Source: Methylobacterium sp. Leaf108
GTDB taxonomy: Bacteria; Pseudomonadota; Alphaproteobacteria; Rhizobiales; Beijerinckiaceae
NCBI RefSeq assembly: GCF_001423265.1
Contig: NZ_LMND01000002.1
Location: 62,899 to 126,898, forward strand
Reading direction: 5' to 3'
Length of the DNA: 64,000 nucleotides
Below are positions 41,254-50,651 of the stretch, in pieces; the first letter of the stretch is position 1; every line of letters begins with the position of its first letter. The translations under genes were made by a program, and so were the position numbers. The notes below the pieces were generated by a model. That model saw only the letters and a program-made list of their open reading frames with translations, was not told where the DNA came from and did not search any database.

Positions 41254-42008
41254 TCAGGCCTTGCCCTTCGCCTCCTCCGCGGCGCGTTCCAGGTAGACCC
41301 GATCCTGCCCCCGGATGAACCGACGAAACCGCTCGAACTCGTCCAGGTCGTCGATCCCGTACCGCTCGGCATAGCGATCAATGGCGGACCATGGGATAGG
41401 CCCGCAGCCTCCCATGGCGCCGATCGGACGATCGGAGGAGAGGTCCGAAAAGGCATCACTCGCGAACTGCAGGTGAGGCCAGAGGTCCGGCTGTTCGAGG
41501 AGCGCCTTGGGCTGGAAATCCGGGTCGGCCTCGACCTCGGCTTGCAGCCATTGCAGGTGGTCAGCCCATTTTAGGGACCAGCGGAGGCGGTCGGCGAGTT
41601 TCCCTCGTCGGCCTTGTCCGCCTCCGCATCGTCCTCGCCGACGACGCTGGCCGCATAGATCACGGCTTCGCGGAAGCGCCGGAACTCCGGCTTGGTCAGG
41701 TACTCTCCGGCCACCTCCTTGGAATAGGGCAGCGGCGAGCCGTCCTCGTTCTCCAGGCCGCCCCAGTCCATCAGCACGGTTTCGCGCAGACAGATTGCGG
41801 TGACGCGGTCCATCTCGTCGGGGTCGATCCGACCACCCTGGCGCTTGGCGCGCGGGATTGCATCGGTCAGCTTGCTCTGGAGTCGGCGAAAGCGGGCGTT
41901 CTGCAGGCCGCAGACTTTCAGCCTGAGGTCACCCATCTCGGGGATATTCCCGACCCAGGCACCGCCCTCGATCTTGGCGGCATCGACTTTGAGGGAGGAG
42001 AGCTTCAC
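41254..42008 (-). CDS. Tail assembly chaperone, G and frameshifted GT products
   Basis: The zero-frame product G runs from a GTG at 42008 to 41571 (145 residues, ending EGNSPTASAGP). A GGGAAAC heptamer in the phase X-XXY-YYZ lies at 41604-41598, near the end of G. A -1 slip there continues for about 115 codons to a TGA at 41254, giving LADRLRWSLKWADHLQWLQA and on to LERAAEEAKGKA. This is the G/GT arrangement of siphophage tail chaperones, which bind the tape measure during tail assembly. The T part is invisible to simple ORF calling because it has no start. GTG start coupled to the upstream gene by GTGA. Confidence 0.85.
41598..41604 (-). promoter_or_regulatory. -1 programmed ribosomal frameshift site GGGAAAC
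   Basis: On the minus strand the codons are GAG GGA AAC TCG, so G GGA AAC fits the canonical slippery heptamer used by many phages in this gene. The -1 frame is open from before the site to 41254. Confidence 0.85.
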
Positions 42009-42211
42009 GCGTCGGCGTCCTTCTGTGCGGGGGTGGCGGGCTCGGCCTTCACCGGGCTCTTGGGGGTGGCGACCTCGCGGGCGAGGCCCTTGCCTACGAG
42101 GAGGTCGGCGTAGGCGACGGATAGCTCGGGCTCGTCGCCCTTGGCGAAGACGCGCTCGTCCTTGCCGTTGGGGTAGCCCGAGAAATCCGAGAGGATGGTG
42201 ACGGTCTTCAT
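42005..42211 (-). CDS. Small tail-region protein
   Basis: A protein of 68 residues: MKTVTILSDFSGYPNGKDER, then AYADLLVGKGLAREV and a Pro/Ala/Lys tail. It lies between the tail tube and the chaperone and is GTGA-coupled to the latter. I recognise the layout from siphophage tail modules but no defined function. Confidence 0.55.
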   Translation of the reverse strand: MKTVTILSDFSGYPNGKDERVFAKGDEPELSVAYADLLVGKGLAREVATPKSPVKAEPATPAQKDADA

Positions 42212-42237
42212 GGATGCGCCTCCTGTGGGCGGGGCTC

Positions 42238-43167
42238 TCAGGCGACGAGGCGCGTGATCTGGATCGAAGCCTGGGTCGTGGGATCGAAGACCCCGCGGAA
42301 CGGGATCGACAGCATCGCGTCGTCGGTGTTGCCGCCGGGGTTGCGAGCACCGTCTAGGAAGCGGGCCTTCGGGATGAGGAAGGTGTATTTCTTGTTCGCC
42401 TCGACCCCGACGGTGAAGGAGATCGCGCCGGCCCCGTGATCGAGCACCGCCTGGTACTGATCGTTGCCCTCAAAATAGCACTCGACCGTGCCGGTGACGT
42501 TGCAGCGCCCGGCGCCGAACTCGGCGCTGGTGAGGGTGCCGACCGCGTCGCGGATGCGCAGTTCGTTACCGATCTCGAGGCTCAGGCTCTTGACCCGGAA
42601 CGGGGTCGTGGTGCCGCCGACCGAGAGCGTGCCGACGTTGGCCGAAGCGGTCGCGGGCTGCGTGGTGGCCGCGGCGGCGTAGGTGGCGCCGGTGACGATA
42701 ACCGAGTCCAGGGCTTCCTCGGCGCCCATGAGGGCGAACGAACCCGTCACTTTCTGCCGCGACGGCAGGCTCAGCGACATGCTGTTCACCGCGACGCCGC
42801 GGAAGCGCGAGAACGAGCTGGTGCCGCCGAAGTTGAGGGTTTCCTCGACCGTGAAGGATGGGCGCAGCACGCCGTTCTTCAGGACGTTGGTCGCCCAGGC
42901 GCCGCGAAGAGATGCGGCGATGAAGTCGTCGAAGGTGTCTCCCGACAGCTCGAAATCGTAGGAGCCGGTCACGTCCTTGCTGACCATCAGCTCGTCGCGG
43001 ATATTGCGATCGGCCTGGATCTCGTCGGAGACGACGGTGCCCTTGCTGCTGCGCAGCGACCCGCCGGTGATGCGCAACAGCTTGAACGACGGTGTGGCCG
43101 GGGTCACTCCGAATGCGGTCTCGGCGACGTAGGCGGTACGCCGCTCGCTGCCATTGGCGAAAGCCAT
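42238..43167 (-). CDS. Major tail tube protein
   Basis: A protein of 309 residues. The ATG at 43167 has an AGGAG site. Beta-rich sequence with YVAETAFGVTPATPSFKLLR at the start, DVTGSYDFELSGDTFDDFIA and a repeated Ser/Thr-rich beta segment. The length and N-terminal pattern match the family of long tail-tube proteins (Phage_TTP). It precedes the chaperone and tape measure as expected and forms the tube through which DNA passes. Confidence 0.8.
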   Translation of the reverse strand: MAFANGSERRTAYVAETAFGVTPATPSFKLLRITGGSLRSSKGTVVSDEIQADRNIRDELMVSKDVTGSYDFELSGDTFDDFIAASLRGAWATNVLKNGVLRPSFTVEETLNFGGTSSFSRFRGVAVNSMSLSLPSRQKVTGSFALMGAEEALDSVIVTGATYAAAATTQPATASANVGTLSVGGTTTPFRVKSLSLEIGNELRIRDAVGTLTSAEFGAGRCNVTGTVECYFEGNDQYQAVLDHGAGAISFTVGVEANKKYTFLIPKARFLDGARNPGGNTDDAMLSIPFRGVFDPTTQASIQITRLVA

Positions 43168-43268
43168 GGTGCTCTCCTGATGGTTTCGGAAAATGGGCAG
43201 GGCGCGGCGCGCGGCCCGGAACACCCCTCGTTGCCGAGAGGATGGCTTGAGCGGCAGGGCCGCTGTGA

Positions 43269-43682
43269 TCAGCCGAGCGTGTCGTGCTCGTAGGGGACGG
43301 TGACGGAGAGGGTGAAGTACGGACCCTCGTCGTTGCGGTCGTCGATGGCGGGCGATGACGGCGCGTAGGTGCGGACACCATCGAACACGCGTCCGCGGAA
43401 GAGGGCTGCGAGCTCATCTGCCCAAAGCGAGGCCGTCGCGGCGCCTTTAGATCTGCCGACGTTCAGCACAAGCCGGATGGCGCCCTCCTCGCGGTAGACG
43501 TTGGCGCCAGGCGACCCGATGCTGATCTGATTGCTGATCGAGATCGGGTACTGATGGACCAGGAAAGCGGTGCCGGCAGCTGGGGTTCGGCCGTCAGCCT
43601 CGTTCGGCCCACGGACGGGGCATCGGGTCCAGTTGTTCGCCAGTCGCGCCGCGACGGCCGTGATCACAGCGTTACACGCCAT
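43269..43682 (-). CDS. Tail terminator (DUF4128-type)
   Basis: A protein of 137 residues. N-terminal helix (AVITAVAARLANNW), then ISIGSPGANVYREEGAIRLV, a WADELAALFRGR helix and final ISP-like strands (GPYFTLSVTVPYEHDTLG). This is the DUF4128/Gp17-like tail-terminator pattern. It caps the tail tube and joins it to the neck. Order next to the tail tube agrees. Confidence 0.7.
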   Translation of the reverse strand: MACNAVITAVAARLANNWTRCPVRGPNEADGRTPAAGTAFLVHQYPISISNQISIGSPGANVYREEGAIRLVLNVGRSKGAATASLWADELAALFRGRVFDGVRTYAPSSPAIDDRNDEGPYFTLSVTVPYEHDTLG

Positions 43683-43685
43683 GGG

Positions 43686-44357
43686 TCAGGTCAACGTGAC
43701 GGTGATGGCGGGCACGCGCGTCTCCCGCTCCAGGCGCATAGCCGACCGCCTGGCTGGCTGTTCTCGCATGGCTTTGCGTTCGGCTCGATTGGCGGCGCCG
43801 GACACGTAGGAAAGAAGCGGCGACTCATACCCAAAGCCGACGCGGACACTGTTGCCAAACCGACGATCTGCCATGGCGGCGGCAGCCTCATAGACGCCGG
43901 ACGGCGCCTGCTTCGACAGACCCTTTTCGATTGGGCGGCTGTAGGGCTGCACATTCATGAACACGTAGCGATCGGCAGGCGGTGGCTTCAGCGGATCGAC
44001 CTGAAGACCATCGGCGAGCAGGATGTGCGACTCGGAATAGCGGCCCGACAAGACGGGCGAGTGGGTGACGAGCTGCGCGTAAATCCAAGCCAGCGCCTCA
44101 CCCGCCTGTCCGAACCGAAATGCAACGACCCCTTGGTCCGCGTTAAGACCATCGAGAGAAGCCGCGACGCGGCCATCCACGATCGTGTCGTGCTTTGGCT
44201 CGCGACCGTATTCGGTCCGGTAAGCGTCCTCCGCCCTCTTCATCGCCTCACGTGCGGCTGCCGTCACGACGAGGCGACGTCGATCGGGAGACAGGGCTTC
44301 GGCGATAGCAACGCGAATGGCCTCACCCGAGGGGCCGGAACGAGCAAAAGCCATCAA
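43686..44357 (-). CDS. Neck/tail completion protein
   Basis: A protein of 223 residues with ALAWIYAQLVTHSPVLSGRY, DRYVFMNVQPYSRPIEKGLS and a C-terminal RRSAMRLERETRVPAITVTL. By order (between head closure and tail terminator) and the SPVLSG...YA/EKG pattern it corresponds to HK97 gp10-like neck proteins, longer than usual. Coupled by ATGA to the upstream gene. Confidence 0.65.
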   Translation of the reverse strand: MMAFARSGPSGEAIRVAIAEALSPDRRRLVVTAAAREAMKRAEDAYRTEYGREPKHDTIVDGRVAASLDGLNADQGVVAFRFGQAGEALAWIYAQLVTHSPVLSGRYSESHILLADGLQVDPLKPPPADRYVFMNVQPYSRPIEKGLSKQAPSGVYEAAAAMADRRFGNSVRVGFGYESPLLSYVSGAANRAERKAMREQPARRSAMRLERETRVPAITVTLT

Positions 44358-44692
44358 CCGCGCACCTGGCAGTTGATCCGCACAACGACATTGGCGATGC
44401 GCACCGGGTTAGCTGTCTCGACGTTGTGGACGCGTCCGTCGATGATGAGCAGGTCGTTGCGCTCGACGGGAACTGTCGAGAACGGCCCAGTCTGGCCGGT
44501 GGGCGAGAAAATAACCCGGCGATCGCCCTGGACGATGCCGCCTACCAGTTCCGTGATCGCGTAGTCCTGAACTGAGGCTCGCGTGCCAACCTCGATCGGG
44601 TCGCCATCCAACACGATACGCTGAAGCGTGACGTCCTGCCCATGGTCTGCGATCTGCCGATCCAGCATGGCAATCGCCGCAGCGGGGCTCAT
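44354..44692 (-). CDS. Head closure protein
   Basis: A protein of 112 residues. Helical start (MSPAAAIAMLDRQIADHGQD) followed by a beta-barrel pattern (VTLQRIVLDG, DYAITELVGGIVQGDRRVIF, NDLLIIDGRVHNVETANPVR). Fits head-closure (SPP1 gp16/HK97 gp7-like) proteins that seal the portal after packaging. Both ends coupled by ATGA. Confidence 0.65.
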   Translation of the reverse strand: MSPAAAIAMLDRQIADHGQDVTLQRIVLDGDPIEVGTRASVQDYAITELVGGIVQGDRRVIFSPTGQTGPFSTVPVERNDLLIIDGRVHNVETANPVRIANVVVRINCQVRG

Positions 44693-45342
44693 GCGAAAAG
44701 CATCCTGCGATACTGCGATAGGGTCGCTTCAGCCTCGGGATGGGGGAGCGCGGCGTTCGCGCCCTGAACGTAGAAGTCGCGGCTGCCGATGCCCTCGACG
44801 CTCTCGGATTTGATCGTGGCGTCACGGCCCGCAACGGAGACCGACACGCCTACAAGCTGGATCACGGCCCGTTCGATGTCGGCCGGCAGATCCTCTGCGG
44901 TCGTGGTTGACGGCTCGCCGCGCTCCTCACCCGGCAGAAGCCACCCGGCCTCGTACTGAACGACAACGTCCCTCCCGGTCCAGCACCGGCGCTCGTCGCC
45001 CTCCATCCGGTAGAGCACGCGGCCGTCTGTGGCGTAGGCGCCCGACGCTTGGAGGGTGCCGCCGACCTTGACGCTCATAATCGACACGACCGGCGAGCGG
45101 TCGAGCAGAATGCCGCCATCCTCGGTCACGGAGCCATGCCGGCAGAGGTCGATGCGCTCGCGCACCGTTTCGCGTCCGAATACGCGCCGACAGTACGTGG
45201 CGGCCTGTTGGGATGCCTGGTCGATCCACCGCAGGACTTGTGCCTCGACCGCTGCGCCCTCGGTCAGGCCGAGGTCGCCGCGCACGTTGGCGACGGTCGT
45301 CAGGCGCTTGGCCGTCGCGGGAATGATGACGGTGACGCTCAT
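44689..45342 (-). CDS. Head-tail connector (gp6-like adaptor)
   Basis: A protein of 217 residues. EAQVLRWIDQASQQAATYCR, VFGRETVRERIDL, LLDRSPVVSIMSVKVGGTLQ and VVVQYEAGWLLPG match the HK97 gp6/phiE125 gp8 connector family that forms the ring beneath the portal. The start overlaps the stop of the collagen-like gene (TGATG). Confidence 0.8.
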   Translation of the reverse strand: MSVTVIIPATAKRLTTVANVRGDLGLTEGAAVEAQVLRWIDQASQQAATYCRRVFGRETVRERIDLCRHGSVTEDGGILLDRSPVVSIMSVKVGGTLQASGAYATDGRVLYRMEGDERRCWTGRDVVVQYEAGWLLPGEERGEPSTTTAEDLPADIERAVIQLVGVSVSVAGRDATIKSESVEGIGSRDFYVQGANAALPHPEAEATLSQYRRMLFA

Positions 45343-46220
45343 CAGTTGCAGATCACTCTGACGGTCACGGAAACGGTCGGCATGTTGACGTTGGGCACTG
45401 CCGTCTCAAATGGGCCGGCGTTCAGGAGAAGCGTGCCGCGCGACCGCTTCGCCAGGACCGTGGCGCCTGAAAGCGTCTGCGCCGTGACGCCGCCCATGAT
45501 CTGGATGTCGTTGCTCCAGGTCGGGATCACATCGACGTCGGGCGTCGAGGTGCATGCTGTCCAGGAGTAGGTGACGATCCCGCTTGCGTTGGCGTTGGCG
45601 GTGTAGCGTTCGACGCGCTTGGGGGTGCCGGCTGGGCCTACAACACCCTGAGGGCCTGCCGGGCCAGTGGCTCCGGTATCCCCCTTCGGACCAGCCGGGC
45701 CGTTCGCGCCTGCCGCTCCAGTTGCTCCGGTAGTGCCGGCCGGACCCACAGGTCCAGCCACGCCATCTGCGCCGCGAGCGCCAGTAACACCGTCTGCGCC
45801 GCGAGGTCCTGTTGAGCCTGGGGCACCCGCAGGCCCTGTTGTACCAGCCGGTCCGGCATCACCCTTCGCTCCCGTCAGTCCTTGGGCGCCTGAGCTTCCC
45901 GCAGCACCTTGAGCGCCCGTTGCGCCTGCTGGTCCACTCGCACCAGTCGGGCCAGATGGCCCGGTGGCACCCGCGGGGCCAGGAGAACCCGTTGCGCCCG
46001 CAGCACCTGTGTTGCCCTTTGGTCCGACATTGCCCGCGTCTCCCTTTGCACCGTCAACGCCTGGGGTGCCGGGCTCACCCTGCGGCCCTTGGGCGCCAGG
46101 GGGGGCGGCAGGGCCGGTGCGCTGAACGCCGTCGCCCATCATGGGGCTGCTGGCGCGGAGGTTGGCCTCGGCCGGGCTGGTAAGGGCTATAACGACGAGG
46201 GCGAGCGCGAGGGTCCGCAT
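45342..46220 (-). CDS. Secreted collagen-like protein in the head-neck module
   Basis: A protein of 292 residues. A signal peptide ([19 protein letters not shown]) precedes a region from about residue 38 to 205 of nearly perfect Gly-x-y triplets ([20 protein letters not shown] and so on), then a C-terminal beta-rich domain with [15 protein letters not shown]. Collagen triplets form trimeric fibres, as in phage fibres. A Sec signal is not expected on a capsid fibre, so export to the envelope is possible. Start chosen at TGATG with the preceding gene; translation is coupled to both neighbours. Confidence 0.75.
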   Translation of the reverse strand: MRTLALALVVIALTSPAEANLRASSPMMGDGVQRTGPAAPPGAQGPQGEPGTPGVDGAKGDAGNVGPKGNTGAAGATGSPGPAGATGPSGPTGASGPAGATGAQGAAGSSGAQGLTGAKGDAGPAGTTGPAGAPGSTGPRGADGVTGARGADGVAGPVGPAGTTGATGAAGANGPAGPKGDTGATGPAGPQGVVGPAGTPKRVERYTANANASGIVTYSWTACTSTPDVDVIPTWSNDIQIMGGVTAQTLSGATVLAKRSRGTLLLNAGPFETAVPNVNMPTVSVTVRVICN

Positions 46221-46726
46221 CAGCCGCCCCGCCCATACTGGAGTTCGGGATTGCACTCGGTGGTCGGCGTCGCCGTCGCGATCAGCGAGACGAACGCGGG
46301 CGTGCTGGTGCCCAGCGTCTCTGAGGACCGGGCTAGAAACCGCGTGCCGGTGGTGAGCGTGACGCTCTCCTGCATGCTGCCGACCTTCCGAATGCGGACG
46401 TCGACGTTGCAGGGGTTCACGAACCGATAGGACGTTGCGTCCGCCGGCTTGGTGATGGCGAACTGCTTTGCCGTGGTGGTGATGCCGTCGAAAATGATGG
46501 GGTCGCCCGTACCCGAGCGGACGAAGGGCGTGGAGAGCACCGTCAGGGGCGTCAGCGGGCCGCCGCAAGGGGCGGCTTCGCGCGGGGCGCCCGTCGCGCA
46601 GAAGAGGACGTTGCCGCCTACGAGGCCCTGTCCATTAGGGAGGCGCCACGGCTCGTAGCTGGATTGCGCCGCGAGGCCGACGATGATCGCCGCCCCAAGG
46701 GCGATGGTCGCTAGCGGGCGACGCAT
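46220..46726 (-). CDS. Secreted protein paired with the collagen-like protein
   Basis: A protein of 168 residues. A signal peptide ([20 protein letters not shown]) is followed by a beta-rich mature protein with four cysteines (FCATGAP, APCGGP, NPCNVDV, TECNPEL). The Cys pattern fits a disulfide-bonded extracellular domain. It lies between capsid and connector genes, coupled by TGATG to the collagen-like gene. Perhaps the two form one surface fibre. No family recognised. Confidence 0.6.
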   Translation of the reverse strand: MRRPLATIALGAAIIVGLAAQSSYEPWRLPNGQGLVGGNVLFCATGAPREAAPCGGPLTPLTVLSTPFVRSGTGDPIIFDGITTTAKQFAITKPADATSYRFVNPCNVDVRIRKVGSMQESVTLTTGTRFLARSSETLGTSTPAFVSLIATATPTTECNPELQYGRGG

Positions 46727-46731
46727 CGGAT

Positions 46732-47016
46732 TTAGTCCCGAGGGAGGGCGCGGCGTCCGCGCGGCTTGCCGTCGTTCTCAATCTTGCCCTCGGTCGCGCC
46801 GTCGACCCGCTGGTCTTCCGCGGCAGGCAGAGCCGAAGCCTCCGACCCCTCGTCGTCATGCGCCGATCCGTCGAGCATCCGAGCGAAGCCGTTGGCGGTG
46901 AGTTCGACCGCGTGGGGGCGCTCGACCTCGTAGGCGGGGCTGTGCGAGTGCTTGGTTTCCGCACCCTCCATGTAGGAGGTCAGCGGCTGCACCATCACGG
47001 TATCGGATTTCGCCAT
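46732..47016 (-). CDS. Small acidic protein downstream of capsid
   Basis: A protein of 94 residues if begun at ATG 47016, which has GGAG at a suitable distance (an upstream start at 47085 gives 117). MAKSDTVMVQPLTSYMEGAE, then polar and Glu/Asp-rich with a basic end (GKPRGRRALPRD). Genes in this position often encode minor head or decoration proteins. No family recognised. Confidence 0.5.
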   Translation of the reverse strand: MAKSDTVMVQPLTSYMEGAETKHSHSPAYEVERPHAVELTANGFARMLDGSAHDDEGSEASALPAAEDQRVDGATEGKIENDGKPRGRRALPRD

Positions 47017-47093
47017 GGCGGCAGTCTCCAGAGAGAGGGAGCCGACGGCGCGAGGGCGCCGCCGGTCGTTGATGGTGATGCTCACGGCGTCGC

Positions 47094-48425
47094 TTAGACG
47101 GTGGTGAGCTGGCCCTGGACGAAGGCGGCCGGGCGGTAGACGGCGAGCGCCAGACGCTCCTCCGCGCGGATCGTAATCATGTTCTTCACGAAGTCGTCCT
47201 CGTTCTCGGTGGAGAGCAGCACCTCGATCGCCATGCGGTCGAAAAGCTGCGCGCCGAGGCGGAAGGCGCCGACGAGGAACTGGTTCACGGTCATGGCCAG
47301 GGTGGTGGCGACCGGCAGGCCCCAGAGACGCGGGGCGATGTTGCCCTGCGGCGAGCCGATGATGTAGCGGCCTTGGGTGTCCTTGGTGAGCTCGATGCGG
47401 GCCCAGTCGGTGTCGTTCAGGCAGATGCCGGTCGCCGGATAGAGAGCCAGCGTCGCCTGAAGGATGGCGAGGCGCAGGCGGTCGATCGGGGTCTCGGCGG
47501 TCGGCACGAACGGCGCGGCGTAGGCGGATGCCTGGGGGATGATGCCCGTCAGGTTCTGGCCGGTGCCGTTGCCGTAGAGGATCTGCGCCTCCTCGACGAA
47601 CTCCAGCCCGTAGCGGGCGCGGCCGTCGATGTAGGAGACGAGGCCCGGCGCATCGTCGAGCAGCTGGCGCGAGCCTTTGAAGATGTGGGCCAGCGTGCGG
47701 ACCGGCGCCGACTTGAGGTCGAACGTCAGGTCAGACTTGGGCTTGAGGGCGCCCTCGGCCACCATCGCGGCGGCGTTGGTGAAGCCGGTCTCCACCGGGT
47801 ACTCGATGTTGTTCGACGAGGTCTGACCGGGGGTGATCAGGTCGCGAACGCGCAGCGGGCGGTCCGGCAGATTGACGATGCCCTGGCGGTCCGTGACGAC
47901 CAGGGACGACCCCACCGAAGCGGTCGCGCCGAGGGTGGCAGGGGCCGTGGTGATGTTCTTCGTCTCGACGGTGGCGCGGATCTGGCCGCGGTACTGCGAG
48001 CCGTGCTCCTTCACGCCCTTGAAGCCCTCGCTGTCGGCGAAGTGCTGACCGATGGTCTTCAGTTCGCTGCCGCCTGGGCCGCCGCGGCGCGCACCCTTCT
48101 GCTCGACATCCGCGAGACGGGCGTCGAACTCGGTGACCTTGGCGTTCATGTCGATGATGGCCTTGTCGGCCGCCGCCTTGGTCTCCTCGGTCATCTTGCC
48201 GAGGTTCTTCATCTCGCCTTCGGCCTTCTCGGCGAACCGCTTCACCTCGTCGGTGGCGGTCTTCAGGCCATTTGCCAGAGCCTTGAACTCGGCGTCGCCG
48301 GCTCCGTTCTGGTTTCCAGCACCGGCAGCAGAGCCGGCGTCGGGCGGGGCGAGGTGGATGCGCGGGCCGATCAGGCACGCGAAGAGAGCGGCGCCGGAAG
48401 CGCCGCGCAGGACAGCGCGGGTCAT
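47094..48425 (-). CDS. HK97-fold major capsid protein
   Basis: A protein of 443 residues. An N-terminal scaffold-like coiled coil (about residues 45-115, EVKRFAEKAEGEMKNLGKMT) is likely removed by the protease encoded upstream. The HK97 fold follows, with FVEEAQILYGNGTGQNLTGI, LYPATGICLNDTDWARIELT and the C-terminal FRLGAQLFDRMAIEVLLSTE. Mature subunits build the icosahedral head. The order protease-capsid agrees with HK97. Confidence 0.9.
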   Translation of the reverse strand: MTRAVLRGASGAALFACLIGPRIHLAPPDAGSAAGAGNQNGAGDAEFKALANGLKTATDEVKRFAEKAEGEMKNLGKMTEETKAAADKAIIDMNAKVTEFDARLADVEQKGARRGGPGGSELKTIGQHFADSEGFKGVKEHGSQYRGQIRATVETKNITTAPATLGATASVGSSLVVTDRQGIVNLPDRPLRVRDLITPGQTSSNNIEYPVETGFTNAAAMVAEGALKPKSDLTFDLKSAPVRTLAHIFKGSRQLLDDAPGLVSYIDGRARYGLEFVEEAQILYGNGTGQNLTGIIPQASAYAAPFVPTAETPIDRLRLAILQATLALYPATGICLNDTDWARIELTKDTQGRYIIGSPQGNIAPRLWGLPVATTLAMTVNQFLVGAFRLGAQLFDRMAIEVLLSTENEDDFVKNMITIRAEERLALAVYRPAAFVQGQLTTV

Positions 48426-48444
48426 GGTGATACTTTCCGTTGGG

Positions 48445-49362
48445 TTAGGGGAGCTTGAAGCCCGTCAGGGCTGTGCCGAGGTCGGACAGGGCCGCCTTGG
48501 CTTCGGTGTCGGCCTGATCGCGCCCCTCATCCCGAGGACTCGCCTTGAACAGCCGCGCGGCCATCGCGTCTGCCTGGGAGTGTGAGAGCCCCAGCTCCTC
48601 CCGGAGCCAGGCCTTCACCTCCCGATCGTTGATCGCACCCTTGGTCCAGCCGGTGAGGCCTTCCGGGGCGCGCGAACCTGTGAGGGCCTGATAGGCGTCG
48701 CGGAGCGCATCCATCAGGAGCGCGCCGTCCTTCGCCGACTGGCCGTAAAAGTAGGAGCCCATGAACCCGTCATGGATGCGAAGGGCCGCCTCCAGGCGCT
48801 CGGCGGCGGTCGCCGTATCAGGGTCCGTCAGCACCGATGCCTTGAGCTCGGCGCGGGCGAGACGCTTCATCTCCATGACGCGCGCCTGAGCGTTGGAGGG
48901 GTCGTCCACGAGGCTGATTTCGCCGAGGTGGAGGGACTTCAGGGTGCGCTTCGGCTCGCCCGGCTTCTGGCCGTAGGTGGCGCCGTTCTTCTTCACCCGG
49001 TAGCCGATGGACAAGCCGCCGAGGGCGCCGTCCTTGACGAGCTCGTAGCGCATCCGGCCGGCATCAGTGTTCATGCCGGACAGCTTGCCCTCGACCCGCA
49101 GACCCTTGTCGTCTTCCTCGACACTGGTCCACACCCCAACCGGGACACCATCGCCGCCGTAGACCCCGTGCATGACGTGCATCGGCACGCCGCGGCCCTG
49201 CGATTTGCGCTCGGCCAGGGACTCCTTGAAGGCGCCCGGCAGGATCACGTCGCCGTGGCTGTCGACATTGCCGAACATGGCGCCATAGCCGGAGAACACG
49301 CCCTCGGCGGCATTCTCAGCGAACTTGAGCTCCAGCGGAGCGACGAAAACATCAGGCTGCAT
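48445..49362 (-). CDS. HK97-type prohead protease
   Basis: A protein of 305 residues from an ATG at 49362, which overlaps the portal gene by 11 bp. FSGYGAMFGNVDSHGDVILP, the catalytic His in HVMHGVYGG and the catalytic Ser in GALGGLSIGY are the herpesvirus-protease-like signature of the HK97 family. The C-terminal ~90 residues (after RLEAALRIHDGF) form an additional helical domain that may direct scaffold binding. Confidence 0.9.
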   Translation of the reverse strand: MQPDVFVAPLELKFAENAAEGVFSGYGAMFGNVDSHGDVILPGAFKESLAERKSQGRGVPMHVMHGVYGGDGVPVGVWTSVEEDDKGLRVEGKLSGMNTDAGRMRYELVKDGALGGLSIGYRVKKNGATYGQKPGEPKRTLKSLHLGEISLVDDPSNAQARVMEMKRLARAELKASVLTDPDTATAAERLEAALRIHDGFMGSYFYGQSAKDGALLMDALRDAYQALTGSRAPEGLTGWTKGAINDREVKAWLREELGLSHSQADAMAARLFKASPRDEGRDQADTEAKAALSDLGTALTGFKLP

Positions 49363-50632
49363 CGTTCGCACCTTCAGGGTTGGTGCCGTCTGGCGGCGCG
49401 TCTGGGGGCGGCAGCATGGTGCCGCTTGCCGGCTGCTGGCCGAGCTTGTCGATGGGGAGCATCGCCGACTGCATGAAGAGGCTGTCGCCCCCCGGAAGCG
49501 GCGGTTTGTTCTCGCGGGCGCGGATCTCGTTGGGGGTACTAAGGCCGTTGGTGACCTCGGCGCGGTAGAGCTCGGCGCGGCCCTTGCTGTCGGCCCTGAG
49601 CAAGCCCTCGACATTGAACTCGGGGAAGTAGCGAAGCTGCTCGGCTGCCGTCAGGCATTTCGACCAGATCGCCTGCTCTGCCGCCTTGAGGTGGGATCGC
49701 AGGGTGTAGGTCAGGAACCAGAGGTTCATCTGTTCGAGGCCGGTGCCCCAAGCCGTCGATTTCGACATGTGCCCGATCATCACCGGAGACACGCCGAACC
49801 AACGGCAGATCATCTCGACGTTGTAACCGCGGGTCTCCAGAAGCTGCGCTTCCTCGGGCGGGATCGTCAGCGACTCGAAGCTGAAACCGCCCTCCAGAAG
49901 CGGCACGGCGCCTGTCTGGTCGGCGCCCTTCCAGCTTTGGATCAGCGCCTTGGAATCCTGCCGCTGCTCATATGTGAGGAACACCGGCGACTTCAGGAAG
50001 CCCGAGGGCCGCATCATGTTCTTGAAGAACCGGCCCGCCGAGCGTTCCGCACCCATCGCGGTGCCCATGCTGTGCCGCCCGGCCGCGATGGCGGACATCC
50101 CGATCTGCCCGTCGAGCGAAAACCCCTTGAGGTGGAGTACCTGATCTTCGGTCAGGGTCTGTGTGATGCCCTGGAAGGCGTAGCGGTAGGTCAACGACCC
50201 GTCGATTTCGCGAGTGACCTGGACGCGATCGGGTCGCATCGGCAGAAGCGCCACCACCCGGTCACCCGCACCCCGCACGATCTCCGCGTAGGCGTTCCCC
50301 CAGAGCAGCTTGCAGGCGAACATGGCCTGCCAGAACTCGACCGCCGTCATCTCGGCGTTCGGCTTGTCGTGGAGCACCCGATAGAGCGGGTGGCCGGTGG
50401 CAACCGTGCTGCGCCCGAGCCCGTCGCGCTCGTAGAGCGGCAACGGTAGCGTTGCGATCGTCTGCGACACGAGTCGGGTACAGGCCCACACCGCATCGAG
50501 CGTCAGCGCGGTGTCGACGGTGACCCGCTCCCCGGCGTGGTTCTCCTCCCCACCGAAATACGAGATCAGGCGCTGGTCGGTCAGGCCCAACCCGCGGGCG
50601 ACCGTCAGCGCCGCCTTGCGGAAGAGGCCCAT
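49352..50632 (-). CDS. HK97-family portal protein
   Basis: A protein of 426 residues. VWACTRLVSQTIATLPLPLY, EFWQAMFACKLLWGNAYAEI, MRPSGFLKSPVFLTYEQR and RWFGVSPVMIGHMSKSTAWG are typical of the HK97 gp3 portal family. Twelve copies form the DNA gate at one head vertex and bind the terminase. C-terminal tail is Pro/Gly-rich. It starts 19 bp after the large terminase gene. Confidence 0.92.
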   Translation of the reverse strand: MGLFRKAALTVARGLGLTDQRLISYFGGEENHAGERVTVDTALTLDAVWACTRLVSQTIATLPLPLYERDGLGRSTVATGHPLYRVLHDKPNAEMTAVEFWQAMFACKLLWGNAYAEIVRGAGDRVVALLPMRPDRVQVTREIDGSLTYRYAFQGITQTLTEDQVLHLKGFSLDGQIGMSAIAAGRHSMGTAMGAERSAGRFFKNMMRPSGFLKSPVFLTYEQRQDSKALIQSWKGADQTGAVPLLEGGFSFESLTIPPEEAQLLETRGYNVEMICRWFGVSPVMIGHMSKSTAWGTGLEQMNLWFLTYTLRSHLKAAEQAIWSKCLTAAEQLRYFPEFNVEGLLRADSKGRAELYRAEVTNGLSTPNEIRARENKPPLPGGDSLFMQSAMLPIDKLGQQPASGTMLPPPDAPPDGTNPEGANDAA

Positions 50633-50651
50633 ACGCAGTCCTGTCGTTCGG

